From contig NZ_WHPF01000013.1 in the NCBI RefSeq assembly GCF_013106755.1, positions 62,001 through 126,000 of the forward strand: 64,000 bases of DNA. The letters run 5' to 3'. The DNA comes from Limnovirga soli. Its GTDB lineage: Bacteria > Bacteroidota > Bacteroidia > Chitinophagales > Chitinophagaceae. The notes under the pieces were generated by a model, which had not been told where the DNA came from, did not search any database, and saw only the letters and a program-made list of their open reading frames with translations. How positions within the stretch are numbered: position 1 is the stretch's first letter; every line of letters starts with the position of its first letter. Below, in pieces: positions 53,745-61,449 of this stretch. The position numbers and the translations under genes are program-made.

Positions 53745-53866
53745 TCAGAAGTGTTCGACCAGGTACTTTATACCCTGGAAAAGTAGCATCACGGCGGCAA
53801 TTATTCCACCGACGATTAATAAGGGAGAAAACGGTCCTTAAAAAAGTTGTCCTCGTAGTTCGACAT
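53745..53866 (-). pseudogene. Small membrane peptide, frameshifted
   Basis: MSNYEDNFFKDRFL begins at 53866; after a one-base shift near the CTCCC tract the frame continues as LLIVGGIIAAVMLLFQGIKY and ends LVEHF. Joined, it is a 40-residue single-pass membrane peptide with an acidic N-terminus. Either a recent mutation or a sequencing error in the C tract. Confidence 0.4.
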
Positions 53867-53871
53867 ATAAA

Positions 53872-54641
53872 TTACATAAATGAACTAAACTCAAGTCCCA
53901 TCTCCGCTAATATTCTTCTTACCTCGATTTCAATTTGAACTTTTCGAGATGGCCATACTCTGGATAAGACCAAGATAGTTTCGTAGGCTTTTTGATTTTC
54001 AGACTTTGAATCAAATGGTGCACTTGACACTTTATTTAAATTTTGAATGTATTCTATCCCAATATCAGATGCTAATACATCAATTTGAGAATTAAGTTGG
54101 GATGATATTGAAGATAAAGAAGAACGTAAACTATCTCTTGCAGCAACTATTGCCCTTGCATTTAAAACTGCGTTTTCTTGGCCTTCATTTACGCCACGAG
54201 TTATTAATTTATCAAGTTCTTCAACATATTTCCTTGGTGCATCATCAATCTTTTTCTTAGCTTTTTTTCGATTCCAGATTGTTGTTACAAAAAAAGTAAT
54301 AAGACCAACTAATAAAGGCGCAAATATGCCCATAAAAAAATCACTGAATGAAAGAATAGGTTTAGGGGTATCTATTTGGTTTTTTAATGAGTCTATTTTT
54401 TTTAAGATTACTAAATCCCTTGGCGTTAGAACTGAATCACTGTAAATCAACACACTACGAAGTGAATCAAAGTAAAAACCTTTTATAGGTATTGGCCTAT
54501 ATGGGTCTAGGATACCATCCAAATCCCCATGAAAGTATCTTTATTATTTTGTGAAAATAATTGCAAACTCATAAGAATAAAAGCAAGACAAAGAAAAAAA
54601 TTAAGGGGTGCAATTTTTGATGGGTAATTTTTATAATTCAT
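53872..54641 (-). pseudogene. Secreted membrane-anchored protein split by a frameshift
   Basis: One frame (54641-54507) encodes MNYKNYPSKIAPLNFFLCLA and a good signal peptide ending LQLFSQNNKDTF. The body (LDGILDPYRPIPIKG onward, 216 residues, read from a TTG at 54522) lies one base out of frame. Inserting one T in the TTT tract near 54532 joins them as DTFHGDLDGILDPYRP. The body has a transmembrane helix (about 65-85, MGIFAPLLVGLITFFVTTIW) and a helical cytoplasmic tail. It is either a true pseudogene or an assembly indel. Function unknown. Confidence 0.65.
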
Positions 54642-54702
54642 TTTGTAAAAAGAGTTTTGGCTACTGCAATATAAAACTCCTTTTTTATTACTCCAAAAAA
54701 AT

Positions 54703-54726
54703 GAGCTGATGTAGAAACACCAGCTC
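54703..54726 (-). terminator. Terminator after the replication-like gene
   Basis: 10-bp stem GAGCTGATGT / ACACCAGCTC (one A-C mismatch), 4-nt loop; the minus strand continues ATTTTTTT. It lies about 90 nt after a CAGTATTTAAA motif (54784-54794), so this stretch could also be a short independent RNA. Confidence 0.75.
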
Positions 54727-54817
54727 TAATAATAAGTAAGTTAAACAATCCTGCCTAAAAAACATGAGCAAAATGCTCAATAATTTAAATACTGTGAAAT
54801 CTGAAAAATTTATTCCA

Positions 54818-56365
54818 TCATTCGAACTGACCTTCGTACAATTCCTGAGCAATTTCCTTTCCATAATACAGCTCGAAGTATTCGATTGGTTGCACATGAC
54901 TATCCCCTGGTGTGATTAGGAGCTCATAATTGACTCCGGATTGTTTTTCTGTGGTAACTATAGGGTCACTTGGATTTGGTTTATCTATGGAGACCATTTC
55001 TGATTCTGTTCTATAGTCCTCAATCTTGAAATTAGGCTTTATGCCTAATGCATTGAACTCATCCCTTAGCATTTCTATTCCCTTTGCAATTGCCTCTTCG
55101 GAATCTGAATATAAAGAATCGAAAATATTTACAACATCATAACCCATCTTTATGAGCTTTATGTTTATTGAAAAAATAATTGCTGTTTCAAGTTGCTGCA
55201 TCATTACTGGAAACTCTTTGTAATGTTTTGAATAAAACTCATTTCCTTTTAAAGCGAATATGGCTTCATAGCATGTAGGATAAGATTCTTTAAACTGGCT
55301 CTTTAAGTAGTTTTCTTTTTCTATTTCCTTCGTGAAAAATACCTTGCCGAAGAACTCTGCTTTAAACTCGCCTCTCTTATCAGCTGACACATTATTTAGG
55401 TGCATAAAATGCTCATAAAACCTTCCTTCCTCACATGCTTCCTGATATTTCAAAACATCTTTCTTAATAAAACTGTATTTCTTTTCTGAAAAATTCCTGA
55501 ATAGAATTGATGCAATGAGAGGCTGTGAATTAGATATGTCAATGCCGATGAGAGGTTTACTGTTCAATCTAAGGAACTTTCTGTAACCTTTTTCCAGATT
55601 TGTGATGTTGGTATAAATCCGGCTATCCTTATCCGGTCTTGAAATCCTGAACCTGCCAGCGAGTAACTTGTAAACTGGGATAAATTTAGTGGGGATTTTG
55701 CCGATAATTTGGTACGGTACGGAAATGCCACTTATGTTAGGAACGAAAGCGCCACTTACCTGAGAGGCAATATTAGCATCATTTATTAGCTTAGGTACGA
55801 AAATGCCACTATCTAATACACCTATTTTAGTAAGGGTATTTGAATTAGAAATTAGTTCCTTTGACATATAATCATACACACCATCACACATAGAAATCTT
55901 TTTTACAATCTGAAAATATTCCTGCAATTCACCAAACAGTTTTGATTCATCCAGTTCTGACATCATAACATCGCTAGCATTATTTAAAGTTGAACGATTT
56001 ATTAGAACGACATCGAGTGAATCATATTGTGGCTTGTACTTATAGGAAAACACACTGGCTTGGTAATTGGATTTATCAACTTTAAAAAGTCCTGCATTCA
56101 CAAGGTCATTTATAATTCTGTTTACCTCCTTATTGTCACATGACAAAAGTTCCCTTGAAACCCTTTGAGAAATAGCAACTGTCTTCGTGTTGGTGTTCCA
56201 GCATCTTTCAACTGTTGCTGAAAACATTTCAATGTATTTGTAAAGACAAATGTATTTGTTTTTAAAATGTTCGTTATTTTCGGCAAGTAATTTCAATAAA
56301 TCAATTCTTCCTGATGGGATGAATTTCATGTGAACTCCTTGCTTTATAATTTTTTTACGTGGCAT
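54818..56365 (-). CDS. Putative replication protein with polymerase-A-like palm motifs
   Basis: 515 residues, basic N-terminus (MPRKKIIKQG). Residues about 65-115 look like a winged helix (VAISQRVSRELLSCDNKEVN). Later, LIGIDISNSQPLIASILF resembles motif A (Asp-x-Ser-x-x-Gln) of family A polymerases, and VVNIFDSLYSD the position of motif C. Similar proteins occur on Bacteroidota mobile elements. If right, it copies or primes element DNA. No signal peptide. A pseudoknot leader (copy Y) precedes it, as found before plasmid replication genes of other groups. The polymerase link is based on motif appearance only. Confidence 0.45.
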   Translation of the reverse strand: MPRKKIIKQGVHMKFIPSGRIDLLKLLAENNEHFKNKYICLYKYIEMFSATVERCWNTNTKTVAISQRVSRELLSCDNKEVNRIINDLVNAGLFKVDKSNYQASVFSYKYKPQYDSLDVVLINRSTLNNASDVMMSELDESKLFGELQEYFQIVKKISMCDGVYDYMSKELISNSNTLTKIGVLDSGIFVPKLINDANIASQVSGAFVPNISGISVPYQIIGKIPTKFIPVYKLLAGRFRISRPDKDSRIYTNITNLEKGYRKFLRLNSKPLIGIDISNSQPLIASILFRNFSEKKYSFIKKDVLKYQEACEEGRFYEHFMHLNNVSADKRGEFKAEFFGKVFFTKEIEKENYLKSQFKESYPTCYEAIFALKGNEFYSKHYKEFPVMMQQLETAIIFSINIKLIKMGYDVVNIFDSLYSDSEEAIAKGIEMLRDEFNALGIKPNFKIEDYRTESEMVSIDKPNPSDPIVTTEKQSGVNYELLITPGDSHVQPIEYFELYYGKEIAQELYEGQFE

Positions 56366-56383
56366 TGCATATAAAATTAAAAT

Positions 56384-56503
56384 GCCGGAAAGAAAGGTGG
56401 TAGTCTTTACAATCCGGCGTGAGTTTTAAACTCAAATATTTTTTACTTTCAACTTTTGACTACCACACCAAAAATTTACTCGCTATCATAATTTTAAATA
56501 CTG
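56384..56503 (-). ncRNA. Structured 5' leader RNA, copy Y (predicted H-type pseudoknot)
   Basis: Minus-strand order: TCAGTATTTAAAA, TATGATAGCG (56481-56490), P1 5' strand GTGGTAGTC (56458-56466), hairpin P2 GAGTT-TAA-AACTC (56421-56433), P3 5' strand GCCGGA (56413-56418), P1 3' strand GACTACCAC (56397-56405), P3 3' strand TCCGGC (56384-56389), then 18 nt to the ATG. Stem sequences differ from copy X while pairing is kept. Confidence 0.7.
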
Positions 56504-56588
56504 ACATATATTTTTTTTGATGTAGCAAAGATGTGACGGTGAAACATGAACTGGAAATCGGTTTTTTTAATTCCATGTTCAATTGAAC

Positions 56589-57542
56589 TTAGCATTTCAG
56601 AATTTCTGTCCTCATATGATTGCCAAGTGCCGCCATGAATGGAATCTGGACCATATTTCCCATCAGTTTTATTGAATTTGTTAGGCTTATTCCATCGAAA
56701 TTGCAACCTTCCAGGTTCGAAATGACCTGGTACTCTTCCAGTTTCATCTTTCTTTCTTCAAATGTTGTCCCATCAATCACTTTTATTCTGCCGTTTGCGG
56801 TTAAAGTGCCAGCAACTATGTCCTTTGTTGACTTCCAATTTTTACCGGTGTTGTAGTGGGTGATATTCGGGAGTAGGTTGTTCATGAATTGCTCAGGTTT
56901 TACTGCACATGGAGGTGGAAAACTGGGCACCCCGACATCCTTCCTGACCAACATGAAGATTGTCCTCTTCCTGTCCTGCCTGCCACCGTAGTTTTTTGCA
57001 TTCATTATCTGGACTTCCATGTGGTAATTGTGTTTCAGAGTGTGTGCATAGTGACGCATCAACTCGGAGACGAATGGATTTACTTTATTATCAAACATTC
57101 CATCAACCTGTTCAAATAGGGCTCCAGCCGGCATAAATTCATCAACCATGTCAAACTGGTTGAACATATAATAGTTTGAATCCGCAAATGGGTATCTATT
57201 AGGATTGATTTTGGACAAATTGTGACAAACGCTACCCGAATTGATTAAAGCGATTTCACCTCTTTTTAATTTGACCTTGAATCGCTTTAAAAATTTGTTT
57301 ACTGACTCAAAGTTTATATTATATATGTCCCCTTCAGCCTCACCGAATTGATAATGGCCCTGTGAGGTCCTGTAGTCTCCAATATCAAGCCCGTTATTCT
57401 CTGGAAGGTTGTTTATATAGAACTGTCCTGCGACGTCCCAATTGTCAGAAGAATACACATTTTTGAAGCCTGCCAGTTTCAGTCCTTTGGACATGCCGCC
57501 AACCCCTGAGAAGAAGCCGATGGTTGTTAAATCATAACTCAT
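56589..57542 (-). CDS. Divergent C5-cytosine DNA methyltransferase-like protein
   Basis: 317 residues. Motif I is FSGVGGMSKGLKLAGF (SAM binding); motif VIII YGGRQDRKRTIF and motif X LMGNMVQIPFMAALGN are clear. The catalytic loop is unusual: where PCQ is expected it reads SGSVCHNLSK, keeping the Cys but not the Pro or Gln, and motif VI is FEQVDGM in place of ENV. It may be a methyltransferase of altered activity or cofactor use. The ATG overlaps the TAA of the ParB-like gene by one base (TAATG), so the two are coupled. The target sequence is unknown and no restriction enzyme adjoins it. Confidence 0.8.
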   Translation of the reverse strand: MSYDLTTIGFFSGVGGMSKGLKLAGFKNVYSSDNWDVAGQFYINNLPENNGLDIGDYRTSQGHYQFGEAEGDIYNINFESVNKFLKRFKVKLKRGEIALINSGSVCHNLSKINPNRYPFADSNYYMFNQFDMVDEFMPAGALFEQVDGMFDNKVNPFVSELMRHYAHTLKHNYHMEVQIMNAKNYGGRQDRKRTIFMLVRKDVGVPSFPPPCAVKPEQFMNNLLPNITHYNTGKNWKSTKDIVAGTLTANGRIKVIDGTTFEERKMKLEEYQVISNLEGCNFDGISLTNSIKLMGNMVQIPFMAALGNHMRTEILKC

Positions 57543-58375
57543 TATTTTACTTTTTTTATTGTTACAAAAATTGTGTCTCCGTGGTCGTTCATGAAGCTGT
57601 AGGTTTCCGTTGAAGATTTTTTATCCTCTTGTGGAACAAGACAGTACTCATAGTCCAGTTTTTCTTCGCCATCTATGTTCACTTTGAGCTCACAGTTGAC
57701 TGCTTTAATATCAATTTTAAAATTCGGGCATGAAAAATTGAATTTTAAATTTGGTGGTGGCGATTCTGGAGTCAATTCTTTTTGTATTACAGATGGTTCC
57801 TTTTCAATTTTGCCACCTTTTCTTTGTTGGGCAATTTGATATGCATGAAACATTGTGAAATCTTCCTCATTTTCAACTCTGTCAAACAGATTTAAGTCAA
57901 AATTTCCTACGTAGCGAGTCCTATATACGGTAGAACGGCTACAACCTAGAATTGCTGCCACCTTATAATCAGCATTTTCTTCCTCGGTTTCAATTTCTTT
58001 GGCCCATTCTGGATAGATTTCGAGCTGATTGATTAGAAAATTGATTAGTAAGTAGAACTTTAAGTTGTTCCTTTTGTGATACTGAAACTGCCCGTAGCAA
58101 ATCATCCTTGTGATTTCCTTTTCGGATATGTTTTCTATAACAATTACTTCAATTTCTTTTAGCCCATTTTCACTTGCTGAGATGAAAGACTCAGGATGGG
58201 TCAGCACTTTGTTGTCAATTGTTACCACAGGGCAATCGTAGTGGTTAAAAAATGCTGCCTCTTTAAGGTAAGTTGGTGTGATTTCGTTGTTTGGAAACAT
58301 ATCAACTACTGGGTGGATCGATAGAACCACCAATCTTACTGTTGTTCTTTTGTACTCGAACTTTTTTGTGTTCAT
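57542..58375 (-). CDS. ParB/Srx-fold nuclease-like protein
   Basis: 277 residues. Residues about 15-125 match the ParB N-terminal domain: LSIHPVVDMFPNNEITPTYL, then EIEVIVIENISEKEITRMIC and GQFQYHKRNNLKFYLLINFL. A helix-turn-helix-like part follows (KVAAILGCSRSTVYRTRYVG, about 137-155), and the C-terminal 80 residues are beta-rich and unassigned. Such ParB-like proteins often accompany phage methyltransferases; here the stop overlaps the methyltransferase start, so they probably act together. No ParA partner is present, which argues against a partition role. Confidence 0.75.
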   Translation of the reverse strand: MNTKKFEYKRTTVRLVVLSIHPVVDMFPNNEITPTYLKEAAFFNHYDCPVVTIDNKVLTHPESFISASENGLKEIEVIVIENISEKEITRMICYGQFQYHKRNNLKFYLLINFLINQLEIYPEWAKEIETEEENADYKVAAILGCSRSTVYRTRYVGNFDLNLFDRVENEEDFTMFHAYQIAQQRKGGKIEKEPSVIQKELTPESPPPNLKFNFSCPNFKIDIKAVNCELKVNIDGEEKLDYEYCLVPQEDKKSSTETYSFMNDHGDTIFVTIKKVK

Positions 58376-58381
58376 GTTTTT

Positions 58382-58513
58382 TTAATTTAAGTGTATAATT
58401 AAGTACTGGACGCTGTCGTCAAAATTTTCATTAATCAGGTGATTTATTTTGCAGTTAGGCATAACAAATCCGTCAATAACGATGTCTTCAATTTTTAATA
58501 AGTAGTTGTTCAT
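58382..58513 (-). CDS. Small hypothetical protein before the ParB-like gene
   Basis: 43 residues (MNNYLLKIEDIVIDGFVMPN to YLIIHLN), ending 6 bp before the ParB-like start, so it heads the operon. Acidic, no motif recognised. Confidence 0.45.
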   Translation of the reverse strand: MNNYLLKIEDIVIDGFVMPNCKINHLINENFDDSVQYLIIHLN

Positions 58514-58673
58514 AATTTAATTGAGTTTTTATTTTTTACTTCATTTAAGGCAAGGCGAAGCCATGTGACTATTGATGGTCATTTGCCGCCAGGCATTTAA
58601 ATATATTTTTTAGATTAAAATTTTAGGGTGTTTAAGTCTTCGCCCTTTTCGTTTATGATGCAAACCTAATCGG

Positions 58674-58744
58674 GAATTCTAGATATTTTGCATGATTTTG
58701 CACCTATCTTTTATCTTTTTTCAGATGCAAAATATCTAGAATTC
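58674..58744. repeat. 20-bp perfect inverted repeat with 31-bp spacer
   Basis: GAATTCTAGATATTTTGCAT at 58674-58693 and its exact reverse complement at 58725-58744. It lies upstream of the ParB/methyltransferase operon. Candidate operator, origin or protein-binding site; too short a spacer for a typical invertible segment. Confidence 0.75.
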
Positions 58745-58924
58745 TGACAGAACTTCGTGGGTTTTTATTCTTCCCTAATAGAATCAAAGTAGTCCCTTAG
58801 TATTTCATATAAGTCATCAATACCCTCGTATATTCCTCCAAGGCTTCTTATCTACCTTTGAAACCTTATGTACTCAAGATGAATATGTATTTATTTGATG
58901 TTGTCAATTGTTCTTTTGTAAATA

Positions 58925-59227
58925 CCAGACAAATTTGACCCCCTTTAGCCAAAGCAATGTGACCCCCTATGAATACATTCCAAAAAAGTATTAATACAGG
59001 CCTGCTGAAGAAGACTAAAAAGATATAAAGAACAGTTGTTTTGTAGAACTAAACTAATGATTAATTTCAGTTCATTGATTTTATAAAAATTATTGCATTG
59101 TTTCTGCGGTACCTTTTTGTTTTTTTCTTTGGAACTCGCCACAAAGTTCTATTCGTATAGATTGGTGAACGATTCTATCCAGGATAGTATCAGCAAGCGT
59201 TTCAGGAAATGAGAACAACCACCAATT
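58925..59227 (-). mobile_element. IS21-family remnant (istB 3' end and right terminus)
   Basis: On the minus strand, 59227-59090 encodes NWWLFSFPETLADTILDRIV and HQSIRIELCGEFQRKKQKGT before a stop, matching the C-terminus of IstB helper ATPases (TLADAILDR, HRIELKGE). Downstream, GGGGGTCA occurs twice about 30 bp apart (58936-58955 region), as in the multiple terminal repeats of IS21 elements. istA and most of istB are gone, so it is inactive. Confidence 0.65.
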
Positions 59228-59463
59228 GACAGTCACTCCAGAACTTCAATAGTTGCTAATGCAACAATTGAGACTGTAACTTTCGCGGCTGCTTTCTTTG
59301 CAACAGCAAGGGTTGTCTTCAGCCCGGTAAATAAGAAGACAGCAATACTCCGTGGTGTATATGCGGATGGCAATTCTGGTTGTGGTTCTTACTTGATCAA
59401 GGCTGGCATGACGGCTTTGACAGCTTCTACTGAGTACAAGTGGAATATGATTGTTGTGGAATA
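59203..59463 (+). pseudogene. Truncated gene fragment next to the IS remnant
   Basis: One plus-strand frame reads well to a stop: SIVANATIETVTFAAAFFAT, KTAILRGVYADGNSGCGSYL, ending YKWNMIVVE. No start codon is present and the frame is cut at the IS21 remnant, so it looks like the 3' end of a gene lost to the insertion. Identity unknown. Confidence 0.4.
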
Positions 59464-59622
59464 ACTATATAAACGCTCCCACCGTGTGATTAGGAGCTCC
59501 ACACCAAGACGACAGGAATAAACAAGCAGATTATTTAGAATTGAGATTGAGGACGAATTTGGATAGTTTAAACGCAATCCGGATAAGTCCTTTTAATAAT
59601 ACATACTTCCGCTTAAATAATT

Positions 59623-60213
59623 CTACTGAATAGCCTTTTCAAAAAAAGCACCCACATAATAGTAATCGTTCTCTGGATGTGGTTTCTCATCATAACCAAG
59701 ATATGGCTTTACAAGCACTTTAAGGTGAACATCCGGTAATCGATAATCGTAATAAATAAATTCGTCAATCTGCGTTAGTTTAGGCTTTCCGTATTTTGAG
59801 CTGAAGTCATCTATGAGGGCATCTTTTTCATCAGCAGTTACGGCGTAAAAGCTTTCAATATGTGCATAGATTGGCACAAACTTCTCTCGTTTTAAACTTG
59901 GATTATGGTAGGTTATTGAAAATTGTGAAAGAGTTCCCAATCCAATTATTAGCAAAAAGGCATCAACTTTCTTATTTGCCGAAAATTTGTAGATTAAACC
60001 CTTCTCTACAACCTTGACTTTTTTGCTCTTGATTAATGCATTCAATTGTGAGGAAATGTCTTTGTTAAGTTCGAGTCCTAACGGCAACACAGTTTTGGAT
60101 TTTGAAGGCAAAACAGTTTCAGAGTTTAAGGGCAATACAGTTTCGGCTTGAGATTCTTGTTCATGGCAACTGCAAAAAAAAAGTGTAATGAGAAAGACAG
60201 TTTTAATATTCAT
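59623..60213 (-). CDS. Lipoprotein with short internal repeat
   Basis: 196 residues from the ATG at 60213 (MNIKTVFLITLFFCSC), a lipoprotein signal with the lipid-bearing Cys near residue 14-16; the frame opens 18 bp earlier. After it come three copies of a TVLPL/S-type unit (ETVLPLNS, ETVLPSKSK, TVLPLG), encoded by a 24-bp tandem DNA repeat. The remaining 140 residues are alpha/beta with no recognised motif. Repeat-number change by slippage could vary the tether length at the cell envelope. Confidence 0.6.
   Translation of the reverse strand: MNIKTVFLITLFFCSCHEQESQAETVLPLNSETVLPSKSKTVLPLGLELNKDISSQLNALIKSKKVKVVEKGLIYKFSANKKVDAFLLIIGLGTLSQFSITYHNPSLKREKFVPIYAHIESFYAVTADEKDALIDDFSSKYGKPKLTQIDEFIYYDYRLPDVHLKVLVKPYLGYDEKPHPENDYYYVGAFFEKAIQ
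60083..60146. repeat. 24-bp tandem repeat within the lipoprotein gene
   Basis: Units start at 60083, 60107 and 60131, each beginning GGCAA-ACAGTTT; about 2.7 copies. The period is a multiple of three, so copy changes keep the frame. Confidence 0.75.
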
Positions 60214-60364
60214 ACAATAGTTTATCGACACACAATATAATAAAATACGAAGTAAGCAAATGCCACTATATAATATACTTCTTTTTTAAAACTTAAATTT
60301 TCAAGGTTTCCTGTGATGTTCATTTGAACACCTTGGTTGATACTATAAGGATAAACAACGCTGG

Positions 60365-60883
60365 ATGAACATCCCTTACCACAAATCAGTCCTTGCTAAA
60401 GTTTTGTCTGTCCTCTCCATGAAGAAACACATCCTAAACTTCCTTGTCGCCGTCGGAATGTACTCTGCAGGGACAAAGGTTTACCTTGTAGGAATCTTTA
60501 CGCTTGTGATATTCGATGCGCTTACAGGCGTCATGGCGGCCAGACAATGTGATGAGAAGTTTGAGAGTAAGAAGTTCCGGAAGGGATGGATTGATAAGAT
60601 TGACCTATACTCAATGCTCATGTTCAGCGTGTTCATACTAGAATACAAGCTGAAGACAATGGTTTCATACGACCCTCAGTTCATGTTGTTCACTGTGACC
60701 TTCCTGGTTGCTTCATACGAGTGCATAAGCGTCGTGGAGAACATATACACGATATATCCCAAGATGGCGATTTTGAAGACGGTAATGAGGCTCATTGGCA
60801 AGCTACAGGACAAGGTTGTAGAGAAGGCCGAAAACGCAATTGACAACTTGGGGGACGAAGGCCAGCATGACGGAGTTAAATAG
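60365..60883 (+). CDS. Phage holin-family protein
   Basis: 172 residues. Three or four transmembrane segments (about 23-40, 42-58, 88-103, 108-125) around IFDALTGVMAARQCDEKFES and KKFRKGWIDKIDLY, the signature of the phage_holin_4 family. Holins form pores that release endolysin or other cargo. No endolysin or structural phage gene is nearby, so it is a phage relic or reused by the element. An ATG at 60419 is an alternative start. Isolated on the plus strand. Confidence 0.75.
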   Translation: MNIPYHKSVLAKVLSVLSMKKHILNFLVAVGMYSAGTKVYLVGIFTLVIFDALTGVMAARQCDEKFESKKFRKGWIDKIDLYSMLMFSVFILEYKLKTMVSYDPQFMLFTVTFLVASYECISVVENIYTIYPKMAILKTVMRLIGKLQDKVVEKAENAIDNLGDEGQHDGVK

Positions 60884-60900
60884 TAACCAATTACTGAATT

Positions 60901-61428
60901 CTAAATCATTTCAATACCCAAATTCATTCTTATGTGTATTATAATTAGCGATTCAATTTTTCTGGATTCTTCTAAAAAATATTCGTAAGATTCTTTTGCA
61001 CTGCGGATAGTTTTGCTTTTATAACTCGAATGAATATATGGATTTCCCAAAGCACCTTTATTTTCTTCAAGTGAACTCAAAGTGTCACTTAACAATTCTC
61101 TATAATCCAATAGTAGGTTATAAAGTATGTCTGTAATGTAAGGTTGATTAACCAATAAATAACTGGAAAAATCATTTAAGCTTTCTCTAGTTTTTTCTTT
61201 TATTTGGGTATCACTACTATTGTAGTAATCAAAAATCAATTTATTGCTTTTGAATAAGCGTTCTAACGTTCCTCTGTATACATCAATCCTTTCTTTGAAT
61301 ATTCCTGAAAATGAAATCTCATACTTCTTGAATCTTTTATTTACAGTTCTGACCATTATGATTCCGAAAATACCTGAGATGATTGCAGGTGCCAATGGCA
61401 ATAAAATATCCCAATTTGTTTTTTGCAT
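60901..61428 (-). CDS. Hypothetical membrane-anchored helical protein
   Basis: 175 residues. One N-terminal transmembrane segment (about 8-26, ILLPLAPAIISGIFGIIMV) followed by basic residues and a long helical region (FKERIDVYRGTLERLFKSNK and on). It is likely anchored with the helical part in the cytoplasm. No family recognised. It lies 21 bp after the zinc-ribbon membrane gene on the same strand, so they probably form one transcript. Confidence 0.55.
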   Translation of the reverse strand: MQKTNWDILLPLAPAIISGIFGIIMVRTVNKRFKKYEISFSGIFKERIDVYRGTLERLFKSNKLIFDYYNSSDTQIKEKTRESLNDFSSYLLVNQPYITDILYNLLLDYRELLSDTLSSLEENKGALGNPYIHSSYKSKTIRSAKESYEYFLEESRKIESLIIIHIRMNLGIEMI

Positions 61429-61449
61429 TCTTTTTTTTTAATAAAATAA

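Noticed and set aside
54703-54726. CTGATG...GAAAC resembling a hammerhead ribozyme core
   Set aside because: The CTGANGA box is incomplete and the segment is fully explained by a terminator hairpin.
58674-58744. Invertible promoter segment
   Set aside because: The 31-bp spacer is too short for a normal inverting segment and holds no promoter motif; kept only as an inverted repeat.
54904-59500. GTGTGATTAGGAGCTC shared at about 54909 and 59484
   Set aside because: A 16-base match in 64 kb is not rare by chance, and the flanks do not agree.
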